From Coleophoma eucalyptorum (lineage: Eukaryota; Ascomycota; Leotiomycetes; Helotiales; Dermateaceae), in the NCBI GenBank assembly GCA_026120035.1, contig JALRME010000030.1, positions 434,001-498,000 of the forward strand: DNA of 64,000 nt, read 5' to 3'. Below, in pieces: positions 23,201 to 34,765 of the stretch (positions are counted from its first letter, which is position 1; each line of letters begins with the position of its first letter). The notes under the pieces were generated by a model. The model was not told the origin of the DNA and made no database searches. It saw nothing but the letters and a program-made list of their open reading frames with translations. Made by a program: the position numbers and the translations under genes.

Positions 23201-25105
23201 TTAAGACCGAAGGGCCCCCTCGCAAGAGAAGCCGATATGATTACGAGGACGAGGACGAGGATGAGGATGAGGTTGTGTTTGGAGAATCACATACGACGCA
23301 ACCCCACCTTGTACCCGAATCGACAGAAGTCGCTCTGTTCAACCCCGAAAACAAACACATCAGAGACCGGATCCATGCAGGCCATCAATTCAGGCCACCT
23401 TCAGAGTTCATGATGCCATTGCAAAGCTTTTTCGAGAGTCGTACGGCTTCGCAATGGACTTGGCAAGAGGATGATGACTTGAAGAAACATGTTCGGGACT
23501 ATTCATATAACTGGTCACTTATCTCTAGCATGCTGACAAGCAAGTCTATGTTTGCTTCGGGAGCTGAGCGACGAACGCCTTGGGAGTGCTTTGAACGCTG
23601 GATTCACCTTGAAGGATTGCCTGCAGATATGCAAAAGACGCACTACTTCAGAGCGTACAATACTCGGTTGGAGATGGCCCAACGAACCCTGGCAGACCAA
23701 GCTGCCAATGCGCCACCTGCCCAACCTAATGCCGCTGGACAAATAGCGCCTGTACGTAGAAGATACACTACAAGCATTCGGGTCGAGCGACGTAGAAATC
23801 AAAAGCACTTGACCTTGGTTGATGCTATGAGGAAGCTAGCTAAGAAGCGCGAAACAACCGCGCAGAAGCAACAGCATGCTGCCGGACTTGCTGCGATGCG
23901 AAAAGCCAATGAGCAACCTCAGCCAAGAGCTCAGTTGCATACGCCTCAGGATTTCAGTCGACTCAAGCATGAGCGTGAGCTTCAGGTTCAAGAACGGCTG
24001 GCAAGGTTTGCGGCGCAGCAAGAGCATCAAAGAAGAGTAAGTATTTCGATCCTGACATTATTTTTCTATTCTAACGTTGTTTCAGGCTCAACTCGCAGCT
24101 GCCTCTGGCGCAAGAAGTGGTCAGAACCCACAAGGCAACCAACAACCAGCCCTGCCACAGCAAATGAACCGTGGTCCTATGCCTCCGAACAATCCAAACG
24201 CGCAGCCCATGCCGAATCCAAACCAGCTTGCTGTCCCAGGACAAAACCGGCCTCGAACTGCCATGGCTCCGAATCCGATGGCCCAGCAAGTCCCTATGCA
24301 GAACGGCCTTCAAGTTCCACAGATGCACATGAATGGCGTACCTCAAGCTCAGATGCAAGGAATGCCGGGTAGACTCCCCAATCCCAATCCCGCTCTCGAC
24401 ATCAATCTTGTCACTCAATCAGCACGCATTGCAGAACAACAACGTCAGGCTGTCCGTATGCAACAACAAGGTCAGCAACAACACCCTAGCCAACAGGCCC
24501 AGCCTCACAACTCTCCATCAAACATGCGTAGTGTTCCCAATAGCGTGAATGGCGGTCCACCATATATGCCGAACCCCAATATGATGCCGCCCTTCAATCC
24601 AAATACCAACGGAATGTCTACTCCACCTGCCAATGGTCTCAATGTACCCACTCCAGGATCTGCCGGCTCTCCTCGTGTAGCCCAACCTGGAAATCAGCAA
24701 CCAATCAAGGCTCTAGAGCAACAGATCAGACAGAAATTCCCAAATGCAACTAATGAGCAAGTCCAAGCTATGATTCGTGATCATTTGACCAGATCAGTTG
24801 CTCAGGCACAGATGACACAGTCGGCCATGAATGCTGCCGCTGGTGGCAATATGAATGGCACTGGAGGACAGCCGAGGGTCCCTAGTGGCGTTGAGAACAG
24901 CCCTCAACTCTACGCACAGATGTTGAGAGCTCAGCAGGCTGCTCAACAAGCAAATGCTGCTGCCAGCCATGCGAACCATCCTCAGCAGCAGCAGCAGCAG
25001 CAGCCACAGCAACAACAGAGCAATCTTCAGCCACCACAAGGCAGCCAGACTCCTGGACAGCAACCTCCGAGAGCAGGCAGCGCGAGCTCAGGCGCAGGAA
25101 AGTAG
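20292..25105 (+). CDS. VID21: VID21/EAF1, NuA4 histone acetyltransferase scaffold
   Basis: Platform subunit of the NuA4 histone H4/H2A acetyltransferase complex. Four exons (20292-20353, 20442-20594, 20688-24036, 24086-25105) give 1527 aa. The short first exons encode LLRSKRAESSG and SRKRKLRELYAV, which match the conserved VID21 N-terminus and end in CDILQ before LFDEAQLPPR; this decides the start, since the long frame itself opens only inside exon 3. Next come about 500 acidic, disordered residues. An HSA domain lies at about 730-775 (HWDVVIQEAKWMRTDFREER, WKMAVARNLA). A Myb/SANT domain lies at about 990-1045 (WTWQEDDDLKKHVRDYSYNW, PWECFERWIHLEG). The C-terminus is Gln/Pro/Asn-rich, with a CAG-repeat polyQ near 24985-25020. 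A GAG/GAC/GAT acidic run is at about 23244-23272. Confidence 0.95.
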
Positions 25106-25483
25106 AGACCATGAACTGGGAGAAATGAAACGTAGCGTTTGTCATTATTGTATTTTGTAAGAATGGAGTTTTCTGGTACGCTCAGATATTAGAGTAGAAC
25201 ATGAGCCTTTTTCTCAAACCTCCTGGAAGTGGCCATGGGACGGAGGAGGTATTTAGGTGGTGCTGCCATAGAACAGCTCTACCATGGTGAGAATAGCGCA
25301 CTGCATTGTCTATTGCAGAATCAAAGAAAGTTAATGCCAATTAAAATGACATGATTCCAAGACGTGAAATGAGTGTAGCCTAATAGTTGCCTGAGGCAGT
25401 AATACCTTCGGTCAAACGTTGCGCCTTGTATTTTATCGCCTCTTGCCGGGCGATTTTAAGATCTTATCAACAACAAACTCGCA
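25106..25483. other. short intergenic region
   Basis: About 0.38 kb between VID21 and SPP2 on the same strand; presumably the VID21 3' end and SPP2 promoter. Nothing else seen. Confidence 0.5.
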
Positions 25484-26605
25484 ATGGCACCTAGTCAAGA
25501 TCCTGAGACGTCTTCGGGCGCATCAACTCACAAGATTGCCATGAAAGGCTTCTCGCTTTCTGCGAGAGCGAAACCCAGCACTTCCTCACCAAAACCCACG
25601 CCTACATTGCTAGGGAAGCGACCACGCGCTGCATTACATCATGAAGAAAGCGACTCGGAAAGCGAGGCTCCAGTACAGCATGAGGCGGTCACAGGCTTTG
25701 GAGCCGAAGGTGCAATTGCACATAAGGAGACGCAGACACAGGCCCCGCTGGTGATTGCGAAGATGGGCAATAAAGATTGGAGGGGTGAGATGAAAAGGAA
25801 GAGGGAGGAGGCTATGGGCAAAGGGAAGAATCTCTTGCCACCCGAGGTTCAAGCAAGGATGAGGGGAGAGGGGAAGAATGGACCAGTGGTTGAAAAGGGG
25901 AATACCGGCGAGGGTGAACCTGCTTGGGGTTTGACTGTCACTAAGAGGGCCAAACCTGAAAGTAGTGAGGATGCAAATGCGCAAGAGAGCGAAGAGAACG
26001 TGGGCGACGCAGCAATCGAGGAACCAGGAGTACCTCCAATATCTAAAGAAAAGACTGACGATGAGCTTGCGCTTGAAGCGCTCATGGGTGTCAAGTCTGA
26101 GAAGAAGGGCCCAGCGCTAGTGATCGCAGCAGTAGAGGCACAGGAAGAAGGACCACCAGTCAGCGACACTGATGCATATCGTCGTGCGATTGCTTCTGCT
26201 CCAGATGTCTCAACTCTTGAAGATTATGAGCGAGTACCGGTAGAGGAATTCGGAGCTGCTCTGTTGCGAGGTATGGGCTGGAAAGAAGGAAGCAAAGTCG
26301 AGCGACCAAAGGAAGTCAAGAGGCGGCAGAATCTCTTAGGGTTGGGCGCTTCACAATTAAAGGATGCGGAAGAACTAGGGGCTTGGGTACAAAAAGCCGA
26401 CACAAAGCGACTACAGAGCAGTAGTGGGAAGAGCAGTAGTTATGGACGAAGTGATAGGCCGCCGAAGTTGAGCGATTATCGCAGGGAAAAGGAACGGCGA
26501 GATGAGCGGAGGGATGAGCGCGGTGGAGGAAGTTATCGCCGAGAGAGGGAGCGTGAACGCGAAGATTATCGATCCAGAGATCGAGATAGGGATCGCAGGC
26601 GTTAG
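25484..26605 (+). CDS. SPP2: pre-mRNA-splicing factor SPP2 (G-patch)
   Basis: G-patch cofactor that recruits and stimulates the DEAH helicase Prp2 before the first catalytic step of splicing (human GPKOW). Single exon, 373 aa. The N-terminus has IAMKGFSLSARAKP, a conserved motif of the family, followed by LLGKRPRAAL and VTGFGAEGAI. Residues of about 210-270 hold the core: DVSTLEDYERVPVEEFGAAL, then LRGMGWKEG, the G-patch-like helix and GMGW loop, and VKRRQNLLGLGA. The C-terminus is a long run of Arg with Asp/Glu/Ser (RERERE and RDRDRD types), as in many splicing factors. Family length is about 300-400 aa. No intron is needed. Confidence 0.9.
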   Translation: MAPSQDPETSSGASTHKIAMKGFSLSARAKPSTSSPKPTPTLLGKRPRAALHHEESDSESEAPVQHEAVTGFGAEGAIAHKETQTQAPLVIAKMGNKDWRGEMKRKREEAMGKGKNLLPPEVQARMRGEGKNGPVVEKGNTGEGEPAWGLTVTKRAKPESSEDANAQESEENVGDAAIEEPGVPPISKEKTDDELALEALMGVKSEKKGPALVIAAVEAQEEGPPVSDTDAYRRAIASAPDVSTLEDYERVPVEEFGAALLRGMGWKEGSKVERPKEVKRRQNLLGLGASQLKDAEELGAWVQKADTKRLQSSSGKSSSYGRSDRPPKLSDYRREKERRDERRDERGGGSYRREREREREDYRSRDRDRDRRR

Positions 26606-27637
26606 GGGCATCTGTGTTTGTTTGGTTGGAAATTTGTGGTATTGAAATAGAATTCGTCAATCGTAGTGCACGGGAGACGATGAGATAGGCAGGTCGGATA
26701 TCTGCTTACCTCTGCTTAGAGATTATTTACAAGCCGTATTTGTTCGTACAGACCTAGCTAAAGATTTGTGTCTTGCTCCCAGGAACTATTTTGTTCCTTA
26801 TAAATATAAGTTATTGTGTAGCATATAGCATGCTCCTGGATTATCAAGGAAATGGGTGGCTAGCTCTAATGACTTTAAGCCTGCAAGTAGGGAAGAGCAA
26901 GAAAGCGCTGTATGATTTTTGAATGACTGCCATTAGCCTGCTTTTGACTAATACGGGGTACAGCTCTTTCGGTCAGTAATAAGAGACGATCTCTGAAATA
27001 GAAACCCAAAAGAATGGACCTCTAGCCGAGACTTTGGGAATGGTTGCAAACTAGCAAGTCATCCCGCATATCTGCATTCCTTAGATTTACGAATCAGGAT
27101 GGTGACGACTGCAGTGAGACAAGGTTAGGAAACCAAATGATCTTATTTACTTTCTCTGCAGGGGTACATGCTTTTGGGTATTTCTCGGCCGACAACCCTC
27201 TTTGCCATTCGTACTTGAAATACATGTCTGCATACACTTTCATATCGTTCTGTGGGTATTTTAACTCCGTATTCCATTACAGTGTAGATAGAATCTTTTG
27301 GATACACTGTTTTCAGTAGAGAGTGATTAGCTAACATGAGGGTCCATAACTCTAATCCCCAAAGCCTTGAAGCTTCACGGCAAACGGATTTAAAAAAATA
27401 CATTCCTAACTTTGTCGGTAAGCATTAGTGGAAGGCATGATGAGCAAACTCTGCTTCACATGTCTGGACTAAGAAAACTTTGTACAGAATGTTTTGAAAT
27501 TAAGTTGTGTGTATATAGAGACCGCTATGTCCCCGCTCTTAGGCAGAAATATTAGGTATGTGGTGAACAGTCTTTCGATTTTCTTTCTATTCTAGTTTTC
27601 AAATTGTTCACTTACCTAGCCCGTATAATCGTTCAAG
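26606..27637. other. intergenic region
   Basis: About 1 kb, AT-rich, between SPP2 and the DUF2235 gene. Frames present are short, overlap on both strands and have no recognisable motif. Confidence 0.5.
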
Positions 27638-29421
27638 ATGGTGGGTACAGTCGATCGTACACGAGGAAGGACGGGAAAGAGACTTGTGATTCTTTGTGAT
27701 GGTACGGGAATTTGAGTGCTCCTATTGCCAAAGAGACTCTACTAATAGAGGACTATTCTAGGAACATGGCAGAATGCCGAGGGCGAGGACCCAAAGCCTC
27801 CCACCAACATCATCCGTTTAGCCAGATCTATCGAGCCTACCGCTATTGTTAAGGGGGAAGATGGACAACCTGATAGAGAGGTTGACCAGGTTGTCTTTTA
27901 TCAGTCTGGTGTTGGAACTGGAGTGTTTGATGGCATTATAGGAGGTAAGTACATCTTTCTAGATGGGTGTGTACATATATCAACCTAACAGTGTAGGTGC
28001 CATTGGGGCGGGTCTTTCCTCTAAAGTCCGTGCCGCCTATGGATGGTTGGCAAATAACTATGTTGAGGGAGATACCATCTGTATTTTTGGGTTTTCTCGT
28101 GGTGCCTACACGGCTCGTTCTATTGCTGGGCTTATCACCAAGATGGGTTTGTTGAGCAAACGAGGTACGTGTACTTGTTATACCCAACAGCTCAAGCTAT
28201 GTATTGACCAAGTGTACTGCAGGCATGGATAATTTCTTGGAGGTCTACAACCAATATTACAAAAACCCAAATGCAACCCCGTCCTTACATTCGGACTACT
28301 ACGAAAGGAATGGTCTTATTGCTCTTCCCCGGGGCACCATAGAGGTCGTTGGAGTGTTTGATACTGTTGGGTAAATACCTAGTTTTCTTGATGCTTAGAC
28401 ATTCTCACTAATGCCAACTCTAGTTTCCATCGCCCAATTACGGGCCGTATTCCAGGTCTCAACAGGTTCCTGGGAGAGGAGTACGAGTTACCAAACACAA
28501 TTCTCTCAGATCATGTGAAATATGCCTTCCATGCTCTGGCTCTTGACGAGTCAAGAGTAGCATATAAACCCACTCTCTTCTACAAAAAGAAGGAAGGGAC
28601 TCAATCCTTCACCGGACCAGACAATGTCAGCCTTGGATGGGAAGGAACCACTGTCCTCAAACAATGCTGGTTCAGTGGCCAACACGAAGATTGCGGCGGT
28701 GGAAAGAATGATCCTCGGTTGTCCAACATCGCATTAGGATGGATGGTCTCTGAGTGTGAAGAAGCCGGCGTGCTGGCATTCAACGCCAGCTATCTTCTGC
28801 GACAAAGCACCGTCGTCTTCGCAGGCAAGCCTTGGGCTACAGCTCTTGGATTCGCCGGTCCTTGGTGGGAAAACATTAGGCCTGCTTTCCTTCAAACAAT
28901 CCTCGGCCTCGTTTTCACCATCGTCAACCTCCTTGTCGACCTTGCTCATCACTGGGGACAGACCAAGATCTTCGGTATGGCCATAGGTGGCATCCGTACA
29001 CCTGGCAAATATTATAACCAGGATAGAAACGGCCATCTCGTCCAGGGGAACTATGAGACTTGTGAATTTATCCACAGCTCAGTTCTTGATCGAAAATTAG
29101 AGCGGTATGGTCCCAGTGCCTGGCCTTGTAAATCACTTCAAGGCTGGGTCTTGGAGAAGCGTGGACACACAGCTGTCCTCGTTGATAAGATGACTCCAAG
29201 CAATGATTTGAGAATTCAGAAACCTGGCACCATTGAATTGAGATGTAAGAATAATGTGAGGAATGCTGTAAAAGGTATGTTGTTGTTTCAATCTTGATCC
29301 CTAGGACAGATTACTCATTCGTATTGTAGAACGTGCTGTTCCTCAGGACCGAAAGTCTTTTGAGTCTTTCGAAATTCAACTCCACAAAACTGCTAAGCGT
29401 GGGTTTGCCAACGGCCTTTAG
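27638..29421 (+). CDS. DUF2235 alpha/beta-hydrolase
   Basis: Six exons (27638-27701, 27762-27944, 27997-28164, 28223-28370, 28424-29274, 29330-29421) give 501 aa. The family is a serine hydrolase fold related to the catalytic domain of bacterial Tle1 phospholipases; fungal members are widespread and uncharacterised. Seen: KRLVILCDGTWQNAE, the standard start; VDQVVFYQSGVGTG; the nucleophile elbow IFGFSRGAYTARSIAG; VVGVFDTVG, carrying the likely catalytic Asp; and CWFSGQHEDCGGG, with the likely catalytic His in the place of the usual PGxHxDVGGG. The hydrophobic stretch TILGLVFTIVNLLVDLAHHW at about residue 370 might touch a membrane. Most introns are phase 1 (one is phase 2), and all have TAG or CAG acceptors. 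The substrate is unknown; esterase or phospholipase activity is only an inference from the fold. Confidence 0.9.
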
Positions 29422-29679
29422 CTGATTTCTTGGTCTGGCTTCTGGTCTGCTTGGTTACGTGGAGACATTCGAAGTATATCTTGGAACAGTGTATAACAGA
29501 TTTCTTTAGTTCCAATACTTGGAAGAAATTGCATTCAATTAATTTGGATAATATCTGATGGTGCAAACTGATTTGGATGTGAAATAAACTGATCTTGGTT
29601 TGCCTTGCCAGTTGAACATTATACCATAGTCAAAGCCACTTCCAGCCCACTTGTGACATGCCTGCTGTACTGGTCGAGA

Positions 29680-30969
29680 TCATTTCAGAAAACTGAGCGC
29701 AGCCACGACCATAGCATCCACGCCAGTGCTAAGTGTGGGCTGAATGACAGGAGCAAAATACGCACTATGATTGATAGGTACATCGTGCTCTAATGTCCCC
29801 TTCTCCTCGGCTGCTTTCCATTTCGCTGGATCGGTCCCGCCAAAAGTCCAATAACAATATGGTACACCTTTACCACCCTGCTTGTTAGGTGCTTCAGTAG
29901 CCAAGATCGGGAAATCTTCAGAACCTCCGAGAGGGGCTGAATCCGGATTGTGCATGTCTCCAAAATGCTTGGTGAAGGCTTCTGATATCATGGCAGTGAC
30001 ATCGTTGTCGTTGACAGTGAAAGGGAAGGAACTTGTTGAAACCCATTCAGGCTCCCGCGGTGAGTCTGAAGCTTCACATTCAGCTTTAACGATTCTTTTA
30101 ATAGCACTAAGTACCTTCTCCCTTGTGGCAGGCTTCACCGTCCGAACGTTGATCTTAATCGTTGCAAAGCCAGCAATAATATTTTCCGTCATCCCGGCTT
30201 GCACACTACCTACAGTAACGACTGCTGAGTCTCGAGGATCAACTTCTCGGCTTACCACGGTCTGCAATCGAACAACGATATGTGCTGCAATAACTACTGG
30301 GTCGATAGTACGATGTGGCTGGCTTGCATGCCCGCCACGACCAAAGATTGTGACCCTGAAGCTGTCTGCTGCTGAAGCAATCGGACCTGGTCGAGTTCCT
30401 ACTTTCCCAGCAACGTCAGGCATTACATGTTGACCTAGAACGACGTCCGGAATGGGACATGCATGCTTCTTAGGATCATATAACCCATCTGCAATCATAG
30501 CCTTTGCTCCTCCAGCACGCTCTTCGTTCGGCTGGAAAAGAATCACTAAAGTCCCTTTCCAATGCTCCTGGCAGCCGTGAAGTGTTGTTGCAGTTGCTAG
30601 CATCGAAGAGATATGCATATCATGTCCACAAGCATGCATGACCGGTTTCTCAATCTGATCCTCGACATCCACCTCTCGCACCTTACTCGCATACTCGAGA
30701 CCAGTTAATTCCTCAACCGGTAAGGCATCTGTGTCTGCGCGAACGATAACGGTCTTGCCCTCCCCATTCTTGAGGATTCCAATGAGACCTGTACCTCCAA
30801 TGTTTGTCCTCACATCGAAGCCATCAAGAGCCCGAAGATGCTTCGCTGCTGTATCAGCTGCGAGGGTTTCTTGTAGCGAAAGACCTGGGTTTGCATGCAG
30901 ATTCTTATAGATAGCTTCATATGGAGTTAGATCTGGCTTGAAGCTCTCAAGCACTTTGGTGGCGTCCAT
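29680..30969 (-). CDS. M20D family amidohydrolase (N-acyl-amino-acid / hippurate hydrolase type)
   Basis: Zinc or manganese metallohydrolase that removes an acyl group from an amino acid or hydrolyses a related amide. Single exon, 429 aa, starting at the ATG at 30969. Seen: TVIVRADTDALPVEELTG, the usual first metal-region motif of M20D; PVMHACGHDMHISSMLATA with Cys114 and His116 as metal ligands; LVILFQPNEERAGGAKAMI with the Glu149/Glu150 pair (general base and metal ligand); VLGQHVMPDV with another His; the lid domain starting GPIASAADSFRVTIFGRGGH; and PLGGSEDFPI near the C-terminus with its Glu. All expected ligands are present. No signal peptide or peroxisomal tail is seen, so the protein is probably cytosolic. 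The specific substrate cannot be told from sequence. The final Lys of SFLK precedes the stop; the 3' end is 258 bases from the preceding DUF2235 gene, convergent with it. Confidence 0.92.
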   Translation of the reverse strand: MDATKVLESFKPDLTPYEAIYKNLHANPGLSLQETLAADTAAKHLRALDGFDVRTNIGGTGLIGILKNGEGKTVIVRADTDALPVEELTGLEYASKVREVDVEDQIEKPVMHACGHDMHISSMLATATTLHGCQEHWKGTLVILFQPNEERAGGAKAMIADGLYDPKKHACPIPDVVLGQHVMPDVAGKVGTRPGPIASAADSFRVTIFGRGGHASQPHRTIDPVVIAAHIVVRLQTVVSREVDPRDSAVVTVGSVQAGMTENIIAGFATIKINVRTVKPATREKVLSAIKRIVKAECEASDSPREPEWVSTSSFPFTVNDNDVTAMISEAFTKHFGDMHNPDSAPLGGSEDFPILATEAPNKQGGKGVPYCYWTFGGTDPAKWKAAEEKGTLEHDVPINHSAYFAPVIQPTLSTGVDAMVVAALSFLK

Positions 30970-32629
30970 GATCTTATTTGACCGATTATCCTTCGGTGCT
31001 CAATTGGGATAGCAATGGAATGTCAATTGTTTAGGCGCCAAATCTGATGGTCCTGTAGTTTTACTTGAATTGGGAGAAAGTCAGGAGTATAAAGTATATG
31101 AACGCCTGATATGACGTTGTGCGCTAGCATTCCTTCTGAGCGTGGGGTTACCTAGGTTGGACCTTATACGCGGTTCGAGAGTGGGGTATGAGACTAGAGA
31201 CAGAGAAGACATCGGTCTCCAATTTTTCCGTGGTCACGCAACGTTTTCATTGTGGAAAATATCAATTATGTGAGACGAATTATGATATTCTAACTTATCG
31301 AGCTGGTAACGGTACTAATACTGAGATACCCGTAAGTCAAATCGGGTCCCGAGCGTGGTTCTCCGCTGACTTGGTACTCGAACTAGTACAACTTGTCGCT
31401 CATAAGGAGCAAGAAGAAGCGCTGATGACCTAGTTCTGGAATCTGTCAGAAAATCAGATTCCTTTTCTATCAAGAATAGAGACTTAGTTGAAAATTAGCA
31501 TTTCGTACTCCCAGAATCCACGTAGAAAAGATTGGATAGGAAGATTTGCCTCCTCCGTACGGTTCTCAAATTTATCCTAGAACCGTAATTGAGTGCTTAG
31601 CTTTGTAGCCAATATATTTGGCCAACTGTATTTTCGAAGCATTTTTCTGTCTATCTTTCGTTCACTAGAAACTCAAAAATCCTTTAGAAGGATAAAATCC
31701 CAATCGTTCTGGCCCTGTAATATTTGGCGAATCTTATATTAAAAAACAACCTTGCTGGCTGGATGTTGGTTATTTGGGGCATTTCTCTCGTGCCGGATCC
31801 AAACGGACTCTATATAGTGAAAGAATTCCGGTCATTGTATATTACTATTGAGGTGCAGATATAGGAAATGGCCTATCTCCCCTGAATTAGCCTGTGTATA
31901 CCATCATGACGCAGATGAAAACACTGCATCAGATGCAGTTCGAGACTCATCACTACAGCCAGAGATAGCCATTATGTCATAAATTTTGACACCAGAATGA
32001 AGCAATGAAGGTTTTGGTGAGAAGAACCGACATCTTCTGTATCAAGAGTCGTGACGTCTTTTCTCCGTTGATAAACAGGCGGTGATCAATGAAATTGGCG
32101 TGAAATAGGATATAGTGAAGACCAAAAAGTACCATAGTCCGTTTAAGTACACAGAAGGAGGGCAAAGCGTTCCGTGGAGAGGCTGGATAAATTTGCCTAC
32201 TATAGCGTATCTCCTGAAAGAGGTCTTGTTTGTACCTCTGTAGATGAGCTCTCGTCATGTTTTCGGACTGGCCGCCAAGAATAATAGACTAAATACAGCA
32301 AGCATTATTTGTAGATTATATCTGCGGCGATGATGGTTCAAGAGGACCTTCTAATTGAGACAAACATTTTCGAATGTTTGATTTCTGGTCGCTTAAACAT
32401 CATCTTTAAGCGACGACTCTCTTTGACGTGGGCATTGCAAAGACTAAGTAATGAATGTGGCTTCAGATGCTGGTGCATGTTCAATAGCTATCCATTTGAA
32501 TCAACAGAATGGATGTGCATGTCATGTTTTTCTCGTACTTCGCAGATTTGCGGATAATTTCATTACAACCAAGTATTATACGGCATATCTTTTTCCTCAG
32601 CAACCTTCTGAGTTGCTGAACGTACTACC
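30970..32629. other. gene-poor intergenic region
   Basis: About 1.7 kb, AT-rich. Frames of up to 93 codons are present (for example minus strand 32258-31977) but have no recognisable domain or splice context. I see no terminal repeats of a transposon. Confidence 0.45.
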
Positions 32630-34765
32630 TTAGGTACTTCTTCGAAACATAGTACTTCCAGTCTTAGGGATGATAGTGATACCAGCGGCCTGCAGTTGTG
32701 TAGCCAATTCAAAGATCATACCATCACAACCCTTGTGTGCGATGACATCCACAGCCACAGGGAGAAATTCCTCATGCAACGTAATAGTGGAATTATAAGG
32801 CCCTTGGCCAACTATAAATAACAAAAGTTAGCTGCTAACTTCCACAAATAAAAATTCTTACTCACGAGGAAAGACCATGTCCGGCACTTCTGCAAAGATT
32901 GCAATATTATACACTCCCCACCCAGCCGGAATCACAGGGGGCGAGAGATATACATTCCGATAATTCGGCGTAGCTAATGTCCCAGGGTACAAGAGTAGTG
33001 AGTCAGAACAAGTCACAGGATCCGATGGGATAACATCGTTGTTCCACCAATCCATAAAAATAGTTTTGTTGGTAATTCCTTGCTCAAGAGTCGTAGCATT
33101 GGTCTGGCCCCATGTCCAGCGAACTAGCGGGTTTGGATCGAGGAAGGGATGGCGTCCATCGTGAGCAGCTCCATAATCCGTAATAAATGGACCGCCAAGT
33201 AATTCGTATTGTTGCTTTGAGATCAAAGTCGGGTATGTCAGAGCGAGCAGGTCGGAAAGTGTGGGAGCATTTGCTGCTGCCGCTTGTGAAGACGCAGCCC
33301 ACATGGAATCATAATCCAGAACTGATGATGTGACTCCTAGAAAGCCTTCCAGCTTGGTCAGGAACGAAAGTAGGACACCTTCAGCCTCGGTCGATGCATT
33401 CTCTGGGAAACCAGTCGTGTACAGCTTTTTGGGAAATGATGTGATGCTGGTGATATTGTCTCCGTAGAGTACGTGTGCAGCAGTTTTCCAAAGCTCCGCA
33501 TCCCTGCATAAGAAGCCGGCAGTGTCTAGCAATGGAGATAGTGGCATGACATTGTCAAGAGTTACAAGACCATGGGAAGGCCTATTGCCATATCCGCCAT
33601 TGACCTGGGCAGGATTTCGAATGCTTCCACCAGTATCCGAACCGAGTCCAAGATCGAGCCACGAGTAAGCCCCAATACCTGCACCGGGGCCAGATGAGGA
33701 TGAAGATGGATCAGAATAACCGTCACCACGAGCGTTGAATGGCGAATGATAATCTACCCAATCGGCAGTTGCCATCTCCCCATTAGCAAATTGACTAGTT
33801 TTCATCTTTCCGATAATTATTGCCCCAGCATCCACGAGTCTCTGTACTGCTGGAGCAGTCGAGTTCTTTTCGGGGTAGAGATCATAATAGGCACGATTTC
33901 CACAACCTCTTTTGGTTCCTGCCACGTCATATATGTCTTTAATTCCGATACGGACCTAGATATGTTAGCTAATCAATTAAGCTCACAAATAAAAGGAACC
34001 TACTCCTGCTAGCGGCTGAGATTCGGTTACTGTATAGTAGAGCCTTGATGGAACACCGATTGCAAGTGATTGTACTCCCTTTACCATTTAGTAAGATTAA
34101 GAAGACGAAAGCGATTTCTAGATTCTGATGGAGTGTTTTCTGACGTACCTCCAAGGATGCTGACATAGTCGTATAATTGCCATCAGGTAGCGCCAATACG
34201 CCCTCAGTGAAAGCTCCGTCGATATCAGAATACAAGCGATATGCTTGGTAGATGTCACCAGTATAAATAGAAATAAAGTATGGACCTGCCGGAATGCTAA
34301 CAGTGCAGTTGGTTTTTCCAGAGACCATGAAAAGCTTAGTTCCATAATCCTTAAGGGAATTTGAGACGTCTTGCATCATGACAGAAGACTCTCCTTGGAG
34401 GTAAATTGCTGTAGGAGAGTCAGGTTTCTAGAAATGCTATGGAACCAGACACTATATCACATACTTTGAAGAAACCCAGTGCTAAAGACATCGTCGTCTG
34501 CTTCAAATTGTGTTACGATGGACGCTAAAGCAGACGAATTAAAAGTATTGACTCCGCCCTTGATTATGGTCAATGGCACCATGTCTTCACCAGAAGCAGC
34601 AGCGGTCTTTAATTGCGCGAGCGTAGCTCCAAGTCTTGAAACTGGAACTGCTGGAACATAGTAAAAAGTGCCATCCACATTCATAGTACTACCAGATTTC
34701 GAGCTCGCAGCGTGGGCGACTGAAACCAGCGCCAGTGCTCCGGCGAGCAGCGATGAATAAAACAT
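32630..34765 (-). CDS. secreted amidase-signature protein with Arp1-type N-terminal domain
   Basis: Five exons (34765-34465, 34408-34149, 34078-34004, 33955-32866, 32811-32630) give 635 aa. Residues 1-19 are a signal peptide ([19 protein letters not shown]). Residues of about 25-190 form the N-terminal domain often found before fungal amidases of this kind ([28 protein letters not shown] region). The amidase-signature core follows with the Ser-cisSer-Lys triad: Lys218 in [10 protein letters not shown], a serine of the [10 protein letters not shown] loop near residue 300, and Ser323 in [11 protein letters not shown]. The catalytic set is complete. An alternative acceptor in intron 1 leads at once to a stop, which fixes exon 2 at 34408. 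The carboxyl end includes [14 protein letters not shown]. The substrate is unknown; secreted or vacuolar amide hydrolysis is inferred. Confidence 0.88.
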
